Source of the DNA: Pleodorina starrii
Lineage: Eukaryota; Chlorophyta; Chlorophyceae; Chlamydomonadales; Volvocaceae
Assembly (NCBI GenBank): GCA_030267565.1
Contig: BRXU01000011.1
Span: 1,912,501 to 1,976,500 of the forward strand
Length of the DNA: 64,000 bases
Reading direction: 5' to 3'
Of the stretch, positions 23,446-34,849 are shown one piece after another; the first letter of the stretch is position 1, and every line of letters starts with the position of its first letter. The notes under the pieces are model-generated. The model was given only the letters and a program-made list of their open reading frames with translations, ran no database searches and had not been told where the DNA came from. A program made the position numbers and the translations under genes.

Positions 23446-24805
23446 GGCCGGAAGACCGGGGGGGGCTGTGGATGGCGGTGGGGGCTGAGGGTGCCCACCT
23501 CGTGTCGGCTCGCCCTCGGGGCTGGGTGGAGGGGTGCACCTCGTGTCGGCCCCCATTCCTCAAATGCGGGCGTGGGCGGGAAGCAGGGGCGGGGAAGGGT
23601 GTGGGTATGCCGGGTGGTGTTGGGAAGGAGGTGCGGGGCGTGCGTTCGTTGTCGCTGTCCTTGCGGAGGGCGAGGGCTGGGTGCATTTCGTGTGTTGGTA
23701 GGGCGAGGTGTCGTTTTCGTTGGTTGGTTGGTTGGTTGGTGCGTGGTGGGTAGTGCCGGTGCGGGGAGGCGCAGGCGGGCGGCGCAGCGAGGTCGGGGCC
23801 GCAAGACGTCCACGCACGCGTATGCGGCTGGGGGAATGTGCGCAAGCTCGGGATCCTCAGCGAACTTTGTACATAAAACTTTGACACGCGCTGCATGGCG
23901 CACCGATGGCTTGTGGAACCCGGCGGTTCCGTCTGTCCTGCTGCTGTGCTGCGCCTGGCGTCGCCTTCGCTGCATCTGGTTGTCCATCAGTCAACCCCCC
24001 ATCAACTCGGCCGAGGGTGCTGGGGGATGATGGGGTTCTGAAACGAGTTTGTGGCAACGGGGAGGTCAATCAGTGGCGGGGGAGCTGGGCCCTACGCGGC
24101 CGCCTTGGGCGGCGCCGGCTGGCAACTGCGGATCCACCGCGCCGTCATTTCCGTACCGGAATTGTGAGCTTTCGGCTGGTATAGGTGTGTTTGGTGGGGC
24201 GCGCGGGATATGATGCGGGAAGAAGCGGCCTCGGACTGCCTCTCGGCTCCCTGGCCGGGAGGCGGCTGGCGGCGTGTTGGGAATGGTGGGCAATGGAAGC
24301 GCGGGCGTGAGGCGCCCTACGCGTGGGCTTGGAAGGGCGGGTATGGGCGCGTGGGAGGCTGTCGCCCTGGTCATACGGTAGTGATCGGTTCCATGTGCAC
24401 CGGTGACGTCTGGTGAGGAGCGGGACCCGGCGGACCAGGAGCCACTGCAGCGCCGGCGCCGGAAACTATGGGAGACTGTCGACTTCGGTGGAAAGGGAAG
24501 GGCGGTGAGGCATCGTGAGCGCCTGGACTCTGCGGGAGCGGACCGCTCCTGCGGCGAGCGACACGGCTCCTGCCCGTTTGCGCGACCGACTGGCCGGTGT
24601 AAGGCGAGGCGGGGTTCTTGACAGCTTCGGGCTTTCAATTGCCGGTACCCGTTTGACAAGCCTGAGGGAGGCGGCCTCCGTTGCCCGGCTGCCCACATGC
24701 CATCCCCTGCCTGCCTCCCCGCCATACCCACACATCCTGCAGCCAAGCCCCAACCCCCCTGCCCCCAATCCAGCCCGCCGGCCTCTCCCCCTGCCTCCCC
24801 ACCCA
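23446..24805. other. Convergent 3' regions of TRM112 and ZIFL genes
   Basis: No coding exon was found. The stretch must contain both 3' UTRs. It includes a TTGG tetranucleotide run at about 23719-23740. A sense TGTAA occurs at 24598; no clear minus-strand signal for the ZIFL gene was seen. Confidence 0.4.
24598..24602 (+). terminator. Candidate TGTAA polyadenylation signal
   Basis: First sense TGTAA after the TRM112 stop codon, about 1.15 kb downstream. If used, the 3' UTR would be much longer than the coding sequence. Confidence 0.3.
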
Positions 24806-27800
24806 TCACCGCAAGTTTGGCAGCCGTACAAAGCCGTACAGCCCGTAGTTCACCGCCGCCACCGCAGCAATCAGCCCGAACGTCAGGAACTGCTGCCCGG
24901 CCGAGTGCAGCCCCAGCGACACCGCCCACAGCAGCCCCCCCAGCGCCGGCCCCACACCGCGCACCAGCGCCGCCAGCGTCTGCCCCACCCCGTTGACCGC
25001 CCCCAACTGGGCGGGCGACGGCGCTGCGTTGACGGCGATGATGGAACCCGTGAAGGCGCTGGACTGCGCAAAGGCCTTGACCACCATGGCGCCGTACAGG
25101 AAGACCTGGGGGAAGGATGTATCGGCGGGGAGTGGCGGAGGATCAGGAGATGTGAAGAGGGTTGCTGTACACTTGGGGGGATCGGGCTGAGTCGCGCTCT
25201 TCTCTCTTCCGTCGCGGATAGATCCGAGAGAGCGCGGCGAGAGGCGCTGCGGGAAACGTCCCTCGCTCCCTCCTTATGCGGTGTGTGGTGGGTGGGGGGA
25301 GCATATTAGGAGACAGAGAGGCCGGCCCTCGCCCGCCGCGCCGCTCACACGCGACAAGCCGCCGAGCCACCACCACCGCTGCCACCGGGCTACCCTCCTC
25401 CTCGTCCTCCTCCACATCCCTGGCATCGCAGGCAGGTGGGCGCTTTCCCCGCATTGCCCCTGCACCCCGGTCCCGCGCTGCCGGCCCCTTACCATCTCCG
25501 ATTCATCCCCCGCCTCCCGCCCCCGCTCCCTCCCAAACCCTGCACCCCACCCCCCCTGCCCTTGCCCCCTCCCCCGCTGCCGCCCCGCCCCGCACCTGCG
25601 CAGCGACCCTGCTGGCTGTCCGGATGTCCGCCACTGCGGGTATCATGAGGCACGTGACCACGGAGGCCGCCAGACCCGCCCGAGTCAGCCGCAGCGTGCC
25701 AACGACGCGCTGCAGCGGAGGGTAGCCGTACAGACTGTACGGCATCAGTACGGCACCGAAGAACATGAGCGGCGGCGCGATCTGGTCCTCGCGCATGCCC
25801 AGGCCGCCTGCGGGGCAGGGCGAGGGAAAAAGAATAACACGGGAGGGTGGAGAAAGGGGGTTTGCAGGGGAGCCGGGGAGAGGGGGCCGGCGAGGTTGGC
25901 AGTTGGGTGGTTGACGTGGTTCCCCTTCAGGCAGGACGGGGGGCCAACCTGCGGCATGCAGCACACGGACACGCGGCTTCAGCGCAGGCACACAGCATCA
26001 CCGGAGGGAAATGCACTCCTCATATCCACAAGTAAGGGTAAGGCTTCTTGAAGAGAGCCCGGCGCTCGCTGCGTCAGGTCCAGCGCTGCTTCGGCCCGCA
26101 AATCCTCCTTGGTGGTAATCAGGGTGGGGTAGGGGAGAGGGCACTTGGCTCCGCCAGCTGCGGCCCCCCCCCCCCGGCCAGTCCAACCAGCCAATTGTGC
26201 AGCCGTCCAGCCAGCCAGCCAGCTAGAACCCCGTCATCCGCATCCACACCCGCACCCACACCCATACCCGCACCCATGCCCCGTTCGCTTCTCGCGAGCC
26301 ATCCCCTTGACAGTGCCTCCCACCCCACCCCAAACCGCAACCCACCCCAAACCCCCCCCGCACCTGAGGTCAGCGGTGCGGATGCGAAGATGGGGAACAC
26401 CTCGTCGACTGCACAGAAGATGAGCGCCACCGCCCCGTAGCCCAGAATGGTCAGAACGATCTGGGGGGGGGGGGAGGGTAAGGGGGGGTGGGGGGTAGGG
26501 GGTTGGGTTGATGCAGGTGAAGGGCGCAGTGGGGGTGGGGCTGGGCTGCGGCGAATTGGTGGTGCTGGTGCTGGTGCATGGAGCGCGAACGAAGGCGGCT
26601 GTGAGATTTGGGCAGGTAGGTGGGTGGAAGGAGGATGCCCACGGACGGGCGGGCGGGCGCCGTCTCTCCGCCCCCCTCACCTGGGGGTATCTGAACCAGG
26701 GCAGCAGCCGCTCCTCCGCCGCCGCCCCGCCCTCCACCTCCACCACCACCACGGTCGCCTCCTCGCCCTCCTGCTGCTGCCTCGACTGACGCGACTGGCC
26801 CGCTGCCTGCCGGTGCTGCGGTGGCCCTCCTCCGCCGGTTTCGCGCCATGAGGCGGCCCCCACCTCATCGGTCCCACACCCCTCCAGGAGCCCCGACCCC
26901 GACCCCGACCCAGAGGAGGACAGCCCCCCGGGTCGGGGCTGCTCCCTCCCCCCGAGCCCTCCATCCCCCCCACCTCCGCTACCTCCCCCCCCGCCGGTCC
27001 CCGCCCCAAGGGCGCCGGCCCCGTGCACGCTCGAGTCCTCAGGCACCGGCTCCAACAACGCCGGCCGCCTGCCGTCACCGCTGCTTCCGCCGTGGCGGCC
27101 CCAGCTGCCGCCCCCGCTGCCGCCGCCGTGGCTTCCAGCCAGCCGTTGCTCTTCATCTCGATCGTTATCGGCGCTGCTGCCGTTGTCGGATGACGCGCTG
27201 GTCGACGGGTGCCGCTGCGGCTGTGCGCCGTCCCCGGCGGCCGCGCCCCGGGACCCGCTGCCGTCGCCGCTGAGTGTGCGCCAGCCCTCACCCCTCCCGC
27301 CGCCACTGCCACGGCCGCCGCCCGTCTCCGCCACTATTCCGCTTTCACAGCGGCCGCCGCCGGCGACCTGCGCCATCTCCACACAGCTGCCACTCGCAGC
27401 GTGGCTGCCGTGCGCGTGGGGAGGCTCGCCGCCCTGCCCTTGCGTCGTTTGTCCCTGTTGATGTCCCTGCCCCTGCTGCCCCCCCTGCTCCTGTGCGGGT
27501 TGCGTCCGCAGTCGCTGTCGCGGCTGGTGCTGCTCCAGCTCGGATGCGGCCACGGCGCCGGGCCCTGCCTGCTGCTGCTGCTGCTGCTGCTGCTGGTGGT
27601 GCGCGTCCGTACACTCGTTTCCCGGTGCATCCCCCCGCGGGATCAGCGCCTCATCCCTGCCCTCATCGCCGCCAGCGCCGCGACTGCCATCATCCCGATA
27701 CCCGCCAGGGAGCCCAGCGACGGCTGTCTCCGCAGCGCTCTGCCGCCCTCCGCCGCCGCCAACACCGCCGCCGCGATTGCTATCGCCGCCGCCATCGCCG

Positions 27801-30800
27801 CCGCCGCTGCTACAGCACGGCGGCGATGGCGGCAGCGGCGGCAGCAGCAGCTCAACGCTTGGCCTGCTGCCCCCCCTGCTGTCCTTCTCCATGTGCCGAT
27901 ACTTGTCCGTGTCGCTGCTCCCCGGGTGCACACCATTCCGCTCGCCCTTCTGGCTGCCGCCCCTCGCCTCCCGACCCTCATCCACATACTCCCGGTCGCA
28001 GTCTCGGCAGCGGTCGTGGCCGCAGCCGTCCAACCGCGGGCCGTTGGCGACCGGGGAGGCAGTGCTGGCGGCCGCAGCAGCAGCAGCAGCACCACCGACA
28101 GCTGTGCCAGCCGGGGGATGTGACGCGTCCCGGAAGGACCCCGACTCCCCCGAGCCCGATCCTGAGCCTCTGCGGCTGAAAGACCGGGCGAAGGGGTTGA
28201 CGCCAATGTATGTACGGGAGGAAAGCCGCAGTACGGCCTGCAGTCGCGCCAGGGACGACCGCGCCCGAGGGCTCCTTGCCGGCGCGGCGGCACCGCCAGG
28301 GCAGTCCTCCCCGTCGGTACCGTCCCACGGGTCGGTGCAACCGCCGTCGGAGAAGTCCGACACGGTTATGCAGTTGGCGGCATCTGGTGCGGCGGCTAGG
28401 TCCGGCGGCAGACCGGGGCTTCTTGCCGCGGCGGCCGACGGGGGCCTGGCTGCCCGCGCGCCGGCGTCGCCGCGGCGTAGGAGGAAGCGGCGGAAGCGGT
28501 GGCGCTGCGGGTGCGGGTTTGGGTGGGGTTGAAGGCAGGCCTCGGCTGCCTGAGGCCCGTCGGATCTGGCCGCGCTGCCGTACAGCAGCTGCGTCCGCTC
28601 CGCAGCGCCTTCCGCCTCCGCCACCTCACCACACCCCACGCCGCCGCCGCCACCATCCGCCTCCTCCACCTCGGACCCCCGCTGCTGCCGCCGCCGCCAT
28701 CTCCACCGCCTTGTGCCGCTGCCGCCATCTCCGCCACCACCGCCGCCCTTCCCCACCTCCGCCCCCCAGTCCGACCCCGAATCCGAGCCCGAGTCCTCAT
28801 CCGGCTCCTCGCCCGACTGCTGCCGCCGCAGCAGCCGGCGGCGTTCCCTCCGTCGGCGCCTGCGTCGTCTGTCCAGCGCCGCCGCCAGCCCCCGCTCCCT
28901 CAGCTGCTGCGGCAGTGTCTCCTCCAGCAGCAGCACCGACAGCAGGAAGGCGGCCAGGATGGTGGTGCTGCCGACCAGGCAGGCCAGGAAGTAGGGCCTG
29001 GGCGGAATCCACGCAGGACGCAGGAGACCCCCCCCCGGTAAGCAGCAGCAGCAGCATTACGGGGAAAGGGGAGTCAACACGACACACACAACACACAACA
29101 TAACACGACACAAACACACACACCCAGGCTGGAACCCCCCCACTCCCCTCCCGCTCACCTGGCCGCCAGCAGCTGCCCCTCCCCGCACAGCGGCAGACGC
29201 GGCAGGCGGCTGCAGGGCCGCGAGAAGGCCCCGCCCAGCGCCGGCCCCGCTATGCAACCCAGCCCCCAGGCCAGGCTAATGTAGCCAAAGAACTTGCCCT
29301 GGAGCAGCACATCGGTGGACTCGCCTGTGCGGGGGGAGGGAGGGAGGGAACGGGGGAGCAGGGGGAGCGGGGGAAAGCGGAGGGCGGGGGAGGAGCGCCG
29401 GGGGTGGGGGTAGACCAAAGAAAGACCAAAGAGTCTGAGAGTCCAAAGGAGGGTTGGGGTTGGTGGAAGGGGTCGGAGGCGGGGTTCGGTTTCGGAGAGG
29501 AAAGGCTGAAGCGGGCAGCGGGGCATGCGGGGCAGCGGGACATCCAGCAGGAGGCAGCGGGGTGGCGGGTAGGGTGAGGTGGTGCGGTACCGGTATTGTG
29601 GGTGCGGGAGTAGTGGCGGGTGCGGGGAGTCGTTCCGGTGCCCTCGATGTTCCCGCTGGCGCTCTCGATGTTCCCCGTTCGCTGCCGGTATCCGCAGTTC
29701 CTCACCAATCATGCACTTCCATGCTCCCAAGATGCCGTTGAAGAAGCCGCCGAAGGCCCGGGCAGCCAGCGCGGTGCCGTAGCTGCCCGACAGTCCGAAC
29801 CACAGCAGACTCACGAACGACACCAGGTTGCCAATCACGACGACCGGCTGGGAGGGGGGAAAGGGTGATAGGGTTGAGAGGAGGCGAAGAGGGAAGGGGA
29901 AAGGGGAGGTAAAGAAGAGGAAAACAGCCCCAATAAGCAAGCAGGGAAAGGGGAACGGGGGGGGGAGAGGGGCAGGGTAATGAAGATGGGATTTTAGCGG
30001 CACCGGTGGCAGCTGCACAGGGGGCAGGGAGAACAGGAGGCGCTGGCGCTGGGGCTCGGAGTGGCGTTTGGGGGTAATTAAAACGGGGGTGGCATGACAT
30101 GACATGACAGGCATTGGGACGTTGGGAGCAGCGCGGCGCGCCACGGCGGGTAGTTGGTACGGAGGTGGTTGGTTGTCGGTTACCTTTCGGCCGATGTAGT
30201 TGGAGGCGCAGCCCCAGGCGTAGGCTGTCAGGAAAGAGGAGAAGGAGAATATGCCGGCCTAGTTGGGAGCGGCACACGGTGGGGATAAAGTGGTGTGGGA
30301 TGGGTTTGCCATGAGGGGGGGGGTTGGGGGGTATAGGAAGCATGTCAAGTGACGAAAGCGAGCGAAGCGGCGATAGTAAGCGAAGCGAAGTCGGAGGAGG
30401 GGGGTTGCATCCACGGGGCGGCGGTTGAGGACAGGTGTGTGACGGACGGGCGGCGGGGTTCAAGCGGGAAGCACCAGCACCCCCCCAGATACCAAGGTAC
30501 GGCAGTCGCGGGTGGGGGCCTGCGAGGTCTTTCGGAGCGGCCATTCCTTCCGCAAACGGGCAGCAACCACTGAGCAGCGAGCGGCCGGCCGGCGCATGCG
30601 TTACGGTGTGTGAAAGAAAGACACCGATGACTGTTTGTCTGCTTCAGAGAACTAGCAGACGGAGCGAATGATGATGGCGCACGATGCGTGTGGTCAGCGG
30701 CACGCTACGCCGGGCGGCAGCAGGCGGGCACGTCGGCTCACCAGTAGGCCCGTCATGCGCCCCACCACCTGCTCATCCACTTCCCCCTCGTGGCCGCTTA

Positions 30801-31246
30801 GCTTGGCGGCCTCGAAGTCCCGGACCATAAAGACGCCGATCGTGAAGGGCGTGGTGAGCATGACTGCTTGGCTGAAATTGGCTGAACTGCGATGGGCGTG
30901 GAAACGGAACGCGCGCGGGGGAGGGCTGCCGTCGGCAGGTGCAAAGCGAGGCGGAGTGGATGCGATCAAGTAACGTCGCCAAATTTTGCATATGAGGAAG
31001 GCCAGAGTGCGTGGACCACCACCCGATGGGGATGGCCGGTTCAGAACCTACCCACTTCAACCACGATAGTTGCCATGATCCACAAAATTACTTGTGTCAA
31101 GTGTTGTTTTGTATATACGTTGCCTCAGCCCCCCGAATGTATAAGCTCGTTCTCTAGCTTTGACGAGAAGTGACGCACCTTAAGCTCAGGACCTGCTGCC
31201 ACGGCAGCTTGTCCTTGTACTTTTTGTCCTCGTAAGCAACGCTCAT
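24806..31246 (-). CDS. ZIFL-type major facilitator transporter with giant central loop
   Basis: Membrane transporter of the major facilitator superfamily, closest to plant zinc-induced-facilitator-like proteins. Nine exons join in phase to 1168 residues: 31246-31179, 30871-30742, 30258-30184, 29847-29706, 29324-29159, 28997-26681, 26460-26364, 25807-25596 and 25105-24806. Matches to the family in order: AVMLTTPFTIGVFMVRDF; GIFSFSSFLTAYAWGCASNY followed by IGRKPVV; RAFGGFFNGILGAWK; GYISLAWGLGCIAGPALGG; after the loop GGLGMREDQIAPPLMFFGAV; and near the end GAVNGVGQTLAALVRGVGPA. The loop-2 motif, usually DRYGRKP, reads NYIGRKP here, so its acidic residue is lost. The exon 28997-26681 inserts about 730 low-complexity residues between helices 6 and 7, including nine consecutive Gln; plant relatives have a short loop there. 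Substrate cannot be told from sequence. An 11-kb satellite begins about 480 bases upstream. Confidence 0.88.
27569..27595 (-). repeat. CAG trinucleotide run coding nine Gln
   Basis: Nine CTG units on the plus strand, read as CAG on the coding minus strand, encode a poly-Gln run inside the large loop of the ZIFL transporter. Pure codon repetition makes it prone to length change. Confidence 0.85.
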
Positions 31247-31727
31247 TGTGGCGAACAATGGCTCGCATGGGTCGACGCGCTGACCTTGTTTGTGGTAGTT
31301 CACACTTTTGCTGACTATTGTAACAGTCCGCAGAAGGGACTGGGAAATACAATGGACGGTTCATGTGGTAACAGGCGATCCATAACAACAATCCGCCGCT
31401 GAGGTAAGGTGGCCTTTGCGAAGGTACGTCGGGAGGCAGGTTGCACGGCAAAACCGGCGAAGCAGTTGTCTGTTGCTGCCACGACCTGTTGTGCGCCACA
31501 GAAATACCCAAAGCGTTTGCCTATGTTTGCACCGCGTGACTCCCACCTTATCATACTCCATCCAATTGATGCAACGCATCACATACACGAAGTCGCTCGA
31601 CGTGTTGAGCCCGTCCAGAAGATTTCGTCACACGGTCGCACCGGCCTCGCTACGTAGCGCCAAGTACGGCGGATCCCATTCGTTTGGGGGCGCTCTCGAA
31701 GAACTTTGGGGTTAGAGTGAGTACATG
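31247..31727 (-). promoter_or_regulatory. 5' region of the ZIFL gene, bounded by the satellite
   Basis: About 480 bases of unique, moderately GC-rich sequence separate the ZIFL start codon from the first satellite unit. The promoter and 5' UTR of that minus-strand gene must lie here, extend into the array, or be split by it. No certain TATA box was found. Confidence 0.4.
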
Positions 31728-32689
31728 GGGTCGGCCTCGGGGTGGGCCTACGGGTCGGCCTATGGGTCGGCCTACGGGTCGGCCTACGGGTCCGCCTACG
31801 GGTCGGCCTATGGGTCGGCCTACGGGTTGGCCTATGGGTCGGCCTACGGGTCGGCCTATGGGTCGGCCTACAGGTCGGCCTACGGGTCGGCCTACGGGTC
31901 GGGCTACAGATCGGCCTATGGGTCGGCCTACGGGTCGGCCTACGGGTCGGCCTACGGGTCGGCCTATGGGTCGGCCTATGGGTCGGCATACGGGTCGGCC
32001 TATGGGTCGGCATACGGGTCGGCCTACGGGTCGGCCTACGGGTCGGCCTATGGGTCGGCATACGGGTCGGCCTACGGGTCGGCCTGTGGGTCGGCCTACG
32101 GGTCGGCCTATGGGTCGGCCTACGGGTCGGCCTACGGATCGGCCTATGGGTCGGCCTACGGGTCGGCCTATGGGTCTGCATACGGGTCGGCCTATGGGTC
32201 GGCATACGGGTCGGCCTATGGGTCGGCCTACGGGTCGGCCTACGGGTCGGCCTACGGGTCGGCCTACGGGTCGGCCTATGGGTCGGCCTACGGGTCGGCC
32301 TATGGGTCGGCCTACGGTTAGGCCTACGGTTCGGCCTACGGATCGGCCTACGGGTCAGCCTACAGGTCGGCCTATGGGCCCGCTTATGGGTCGGCCTGCG
32401 GGTCGGCCTACGGGTCGGCCTACGGGTCGGCCTACGGGTCGGCCTACGGGTCGGCCTACGGGCCGGCCTACGGGTCTGCCTACGGTTCGGCCTATGGGTC
32501 GGCCTACTGGTCGGCCTATGGGACGGCCTATGGGTCGGCCTACGGATCGGCCTATGGGTCGGCCTACGGGTCGGCCTATGGGTCGGCCTACGGGTCGGCC
32601 TACGGGTCGGCCTACGGGTCGGCCTATGGGTCGGCCTACGGGTCGGCCTACGGGTCGGCCTACGGGCCGGCCTACGGGTCGGCCTAAGG

Positions 32690-34010
32690 GTCGGCCTATG
32701 GGTCGGCCTACGGGTCGGCCTATGGGACGGCCTATGGGTCGGCCTACGGGACGGCCTATGGGTCGGCCTATGGGTCGGCCTACGGGTCGGCCTACGGGTC
32801 GGCCTATGGGTCGGCCTATGGGTCGGCCTACGGGTCGGCCTACGGGTCGGCCTACGGGTCGGCCTATGGGTCGGCCTACGGGTCGGCCTACGGGTCGGCC
32901 TACGGGCCGGCCTATGGGTCGGCCTATGGGTCGGCCAACGGGTCGGCCTACTGGTCGGCCTATGGGTCGGCCTACGGGTCGGCCTATGGGTCGGCCTACG
33001 GGTCGGCCTACGGGTCGGCCTACGGGTCGGCCTACGGGTCGGCCTACCGGTCGACCTAAGGGTCGGCCTACGGGTCGGCCTACGGGCCGTTCTATGGGTC
33101 GGCCTACGGGTCGGCCTATGCGCCGGCCTATTGGCCGGGCTATGGGTCGGCAAATGGTTCGGCCTACGGGTCGGCCTATGGGTCGGCCTACGGGTCGGCC
33201 TATGGGTCGGCCTACGGGTCGGCCTAAGGGTCGGCGTACGGGTCGGCCCAAGGGTCGGCCTATGGGTCGGCCTACGGGTCGGCCTATGCGACGGCCTATG
33301 GGTCGGCCTACGGGTCGGCCTATGGGTCGGCCTACGAGTCGGCCTACGGGTCGGCCTACGGGTCGGCCTACGGGTCGGCATATGGGACGGCCTATGGGTC
33401 GGCCTACGGGACGGCCTATGGGTCGGCCTATGGGTCGGCCTACGGGTCGGCCTACGGGTCGGCCTATGGGTCGGCCTATGGGTCGGCCTACGGGTCGGCC
33501 TACGGGTCGGCCTACGGGTCGGCCTATGGGTCGGCCTACGGGTCGGCCTACGGGTCGGCCTACGGGCCGGCCTATGGGTCGGCCTATGGGTCGGCCAACG
33601 GGTCGGCCTACTGGTCGGCCTATGGGTCGGCCTACGGGTCGGCCTATGGGTCGGCCTACGGGTCGGCCTACGGGTCGGCCTACGGGTCGGCCTACGGGTC
33701 GGCCTACCGGTCGACCTATGGGTCGGCCTACGGGTCGGGCTACGGGCCGTTCTATGGGTCGGCCTACGGGTCGGCCTATGCGCCGGCCTATTGGCCGGGC
33801 TATGGGTCGGCAAATGGTTCGGCCTACGGGTCGGCCTATGGGTCGGCCTACGGGTCGGCCTATGGGTCGGCCTACGGGTCGGCCTATGGGTCGGCCTACG
33901 GGTCGGCCTAAGGGTCGGCGTACGGGTCGGCCCAAGGGTCGGCCTATGGGTCGGCCTACGGGTCGGCCTATGCGACGGCCTATGGGTCGGCCTACGGGTC
34001 GGCCTATGGG
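32690..34010. repeat. Higher-order tandem duplication, 660-bp period
   Basis: Blocks at about 32690-33340 and 33350-34010 carry the same order of rare variant units. An example is GGGCCGTTCTATGGG at 33084 and 33744, exactly 660 bases (55 units) apart. The copies differ by a few single-base changes, so the duplication is recent. Confidence 0.8.
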
Positions 34011-34849
34011 TCGGCCTACGAGTCGGCCTACGGGTCGGCCTACGGGTCGGCCTATGGGTCGGCCTACGGGTCGGCCTATGGGTCGGCCTACGGATCGGCC
34101 TAAGGGTCGGCGTACGGGTCGGCCCAAGGGTCGGCCTATGGGTCGGCCTACGGGTTGGCCAATGGGTCGGCCTACGGGTCGGCCTATGGGTCAGCCTACG
34201 GGTCGGCCTATGGGTCGGCCTACGGGTCGGCCTATGGGTCGGCCTACGGGTCGGCCTACGGGCCGGCCTATTGGCCGGCCTATGGGTCGGCCAATGGGTC
34301 GGCCTACGGGTCGGCCTATGGGTCGGCCTACGGGTCGGCCTATGGGACGGCCTATGGGTCGGCCTACGGGCCGGCCTATTGGCCGGGCTATGGGTCGGCC
34401 TACGGGACAGCCTATGGGTCGGCCTATGGGTCGGCCAACGGGTCGGCCTATGGGTCGGCCTACGGGTCGGCCTACGGGTCGGCCTATGGGTCGGCCGACG
34501 GGTCGGCCTATTGGCCGGCCTATGGGTCGGCCTACGGGACAGCCTATGGGTCGGCCTATGGGTCGGCCAACGGGTCGGCCTACTGGTCGGCCTACGGGTC
34601 GGCCTATGGGACGGCCTATGGGTCGGCCTACGGATCGGCCTATGGGTCGGCCTACGGGTCGGCCTATGGGTCGGCCTACGGGTAGGCCTACGGGTCGGCC
34701 TACGGGTCGGCCTATGGGTCGGCCTACGGGTCGGCCTACGGGTAGGCCTACGGGTCGGCCTATGGGTCGGCCTATGGGTCGGCCTACGGGTCGGCCTACG
34801 GGTCGGCCTATGGGTCGGCCTACGGGTCGGCCTAAGGGTCGGCCTATGG

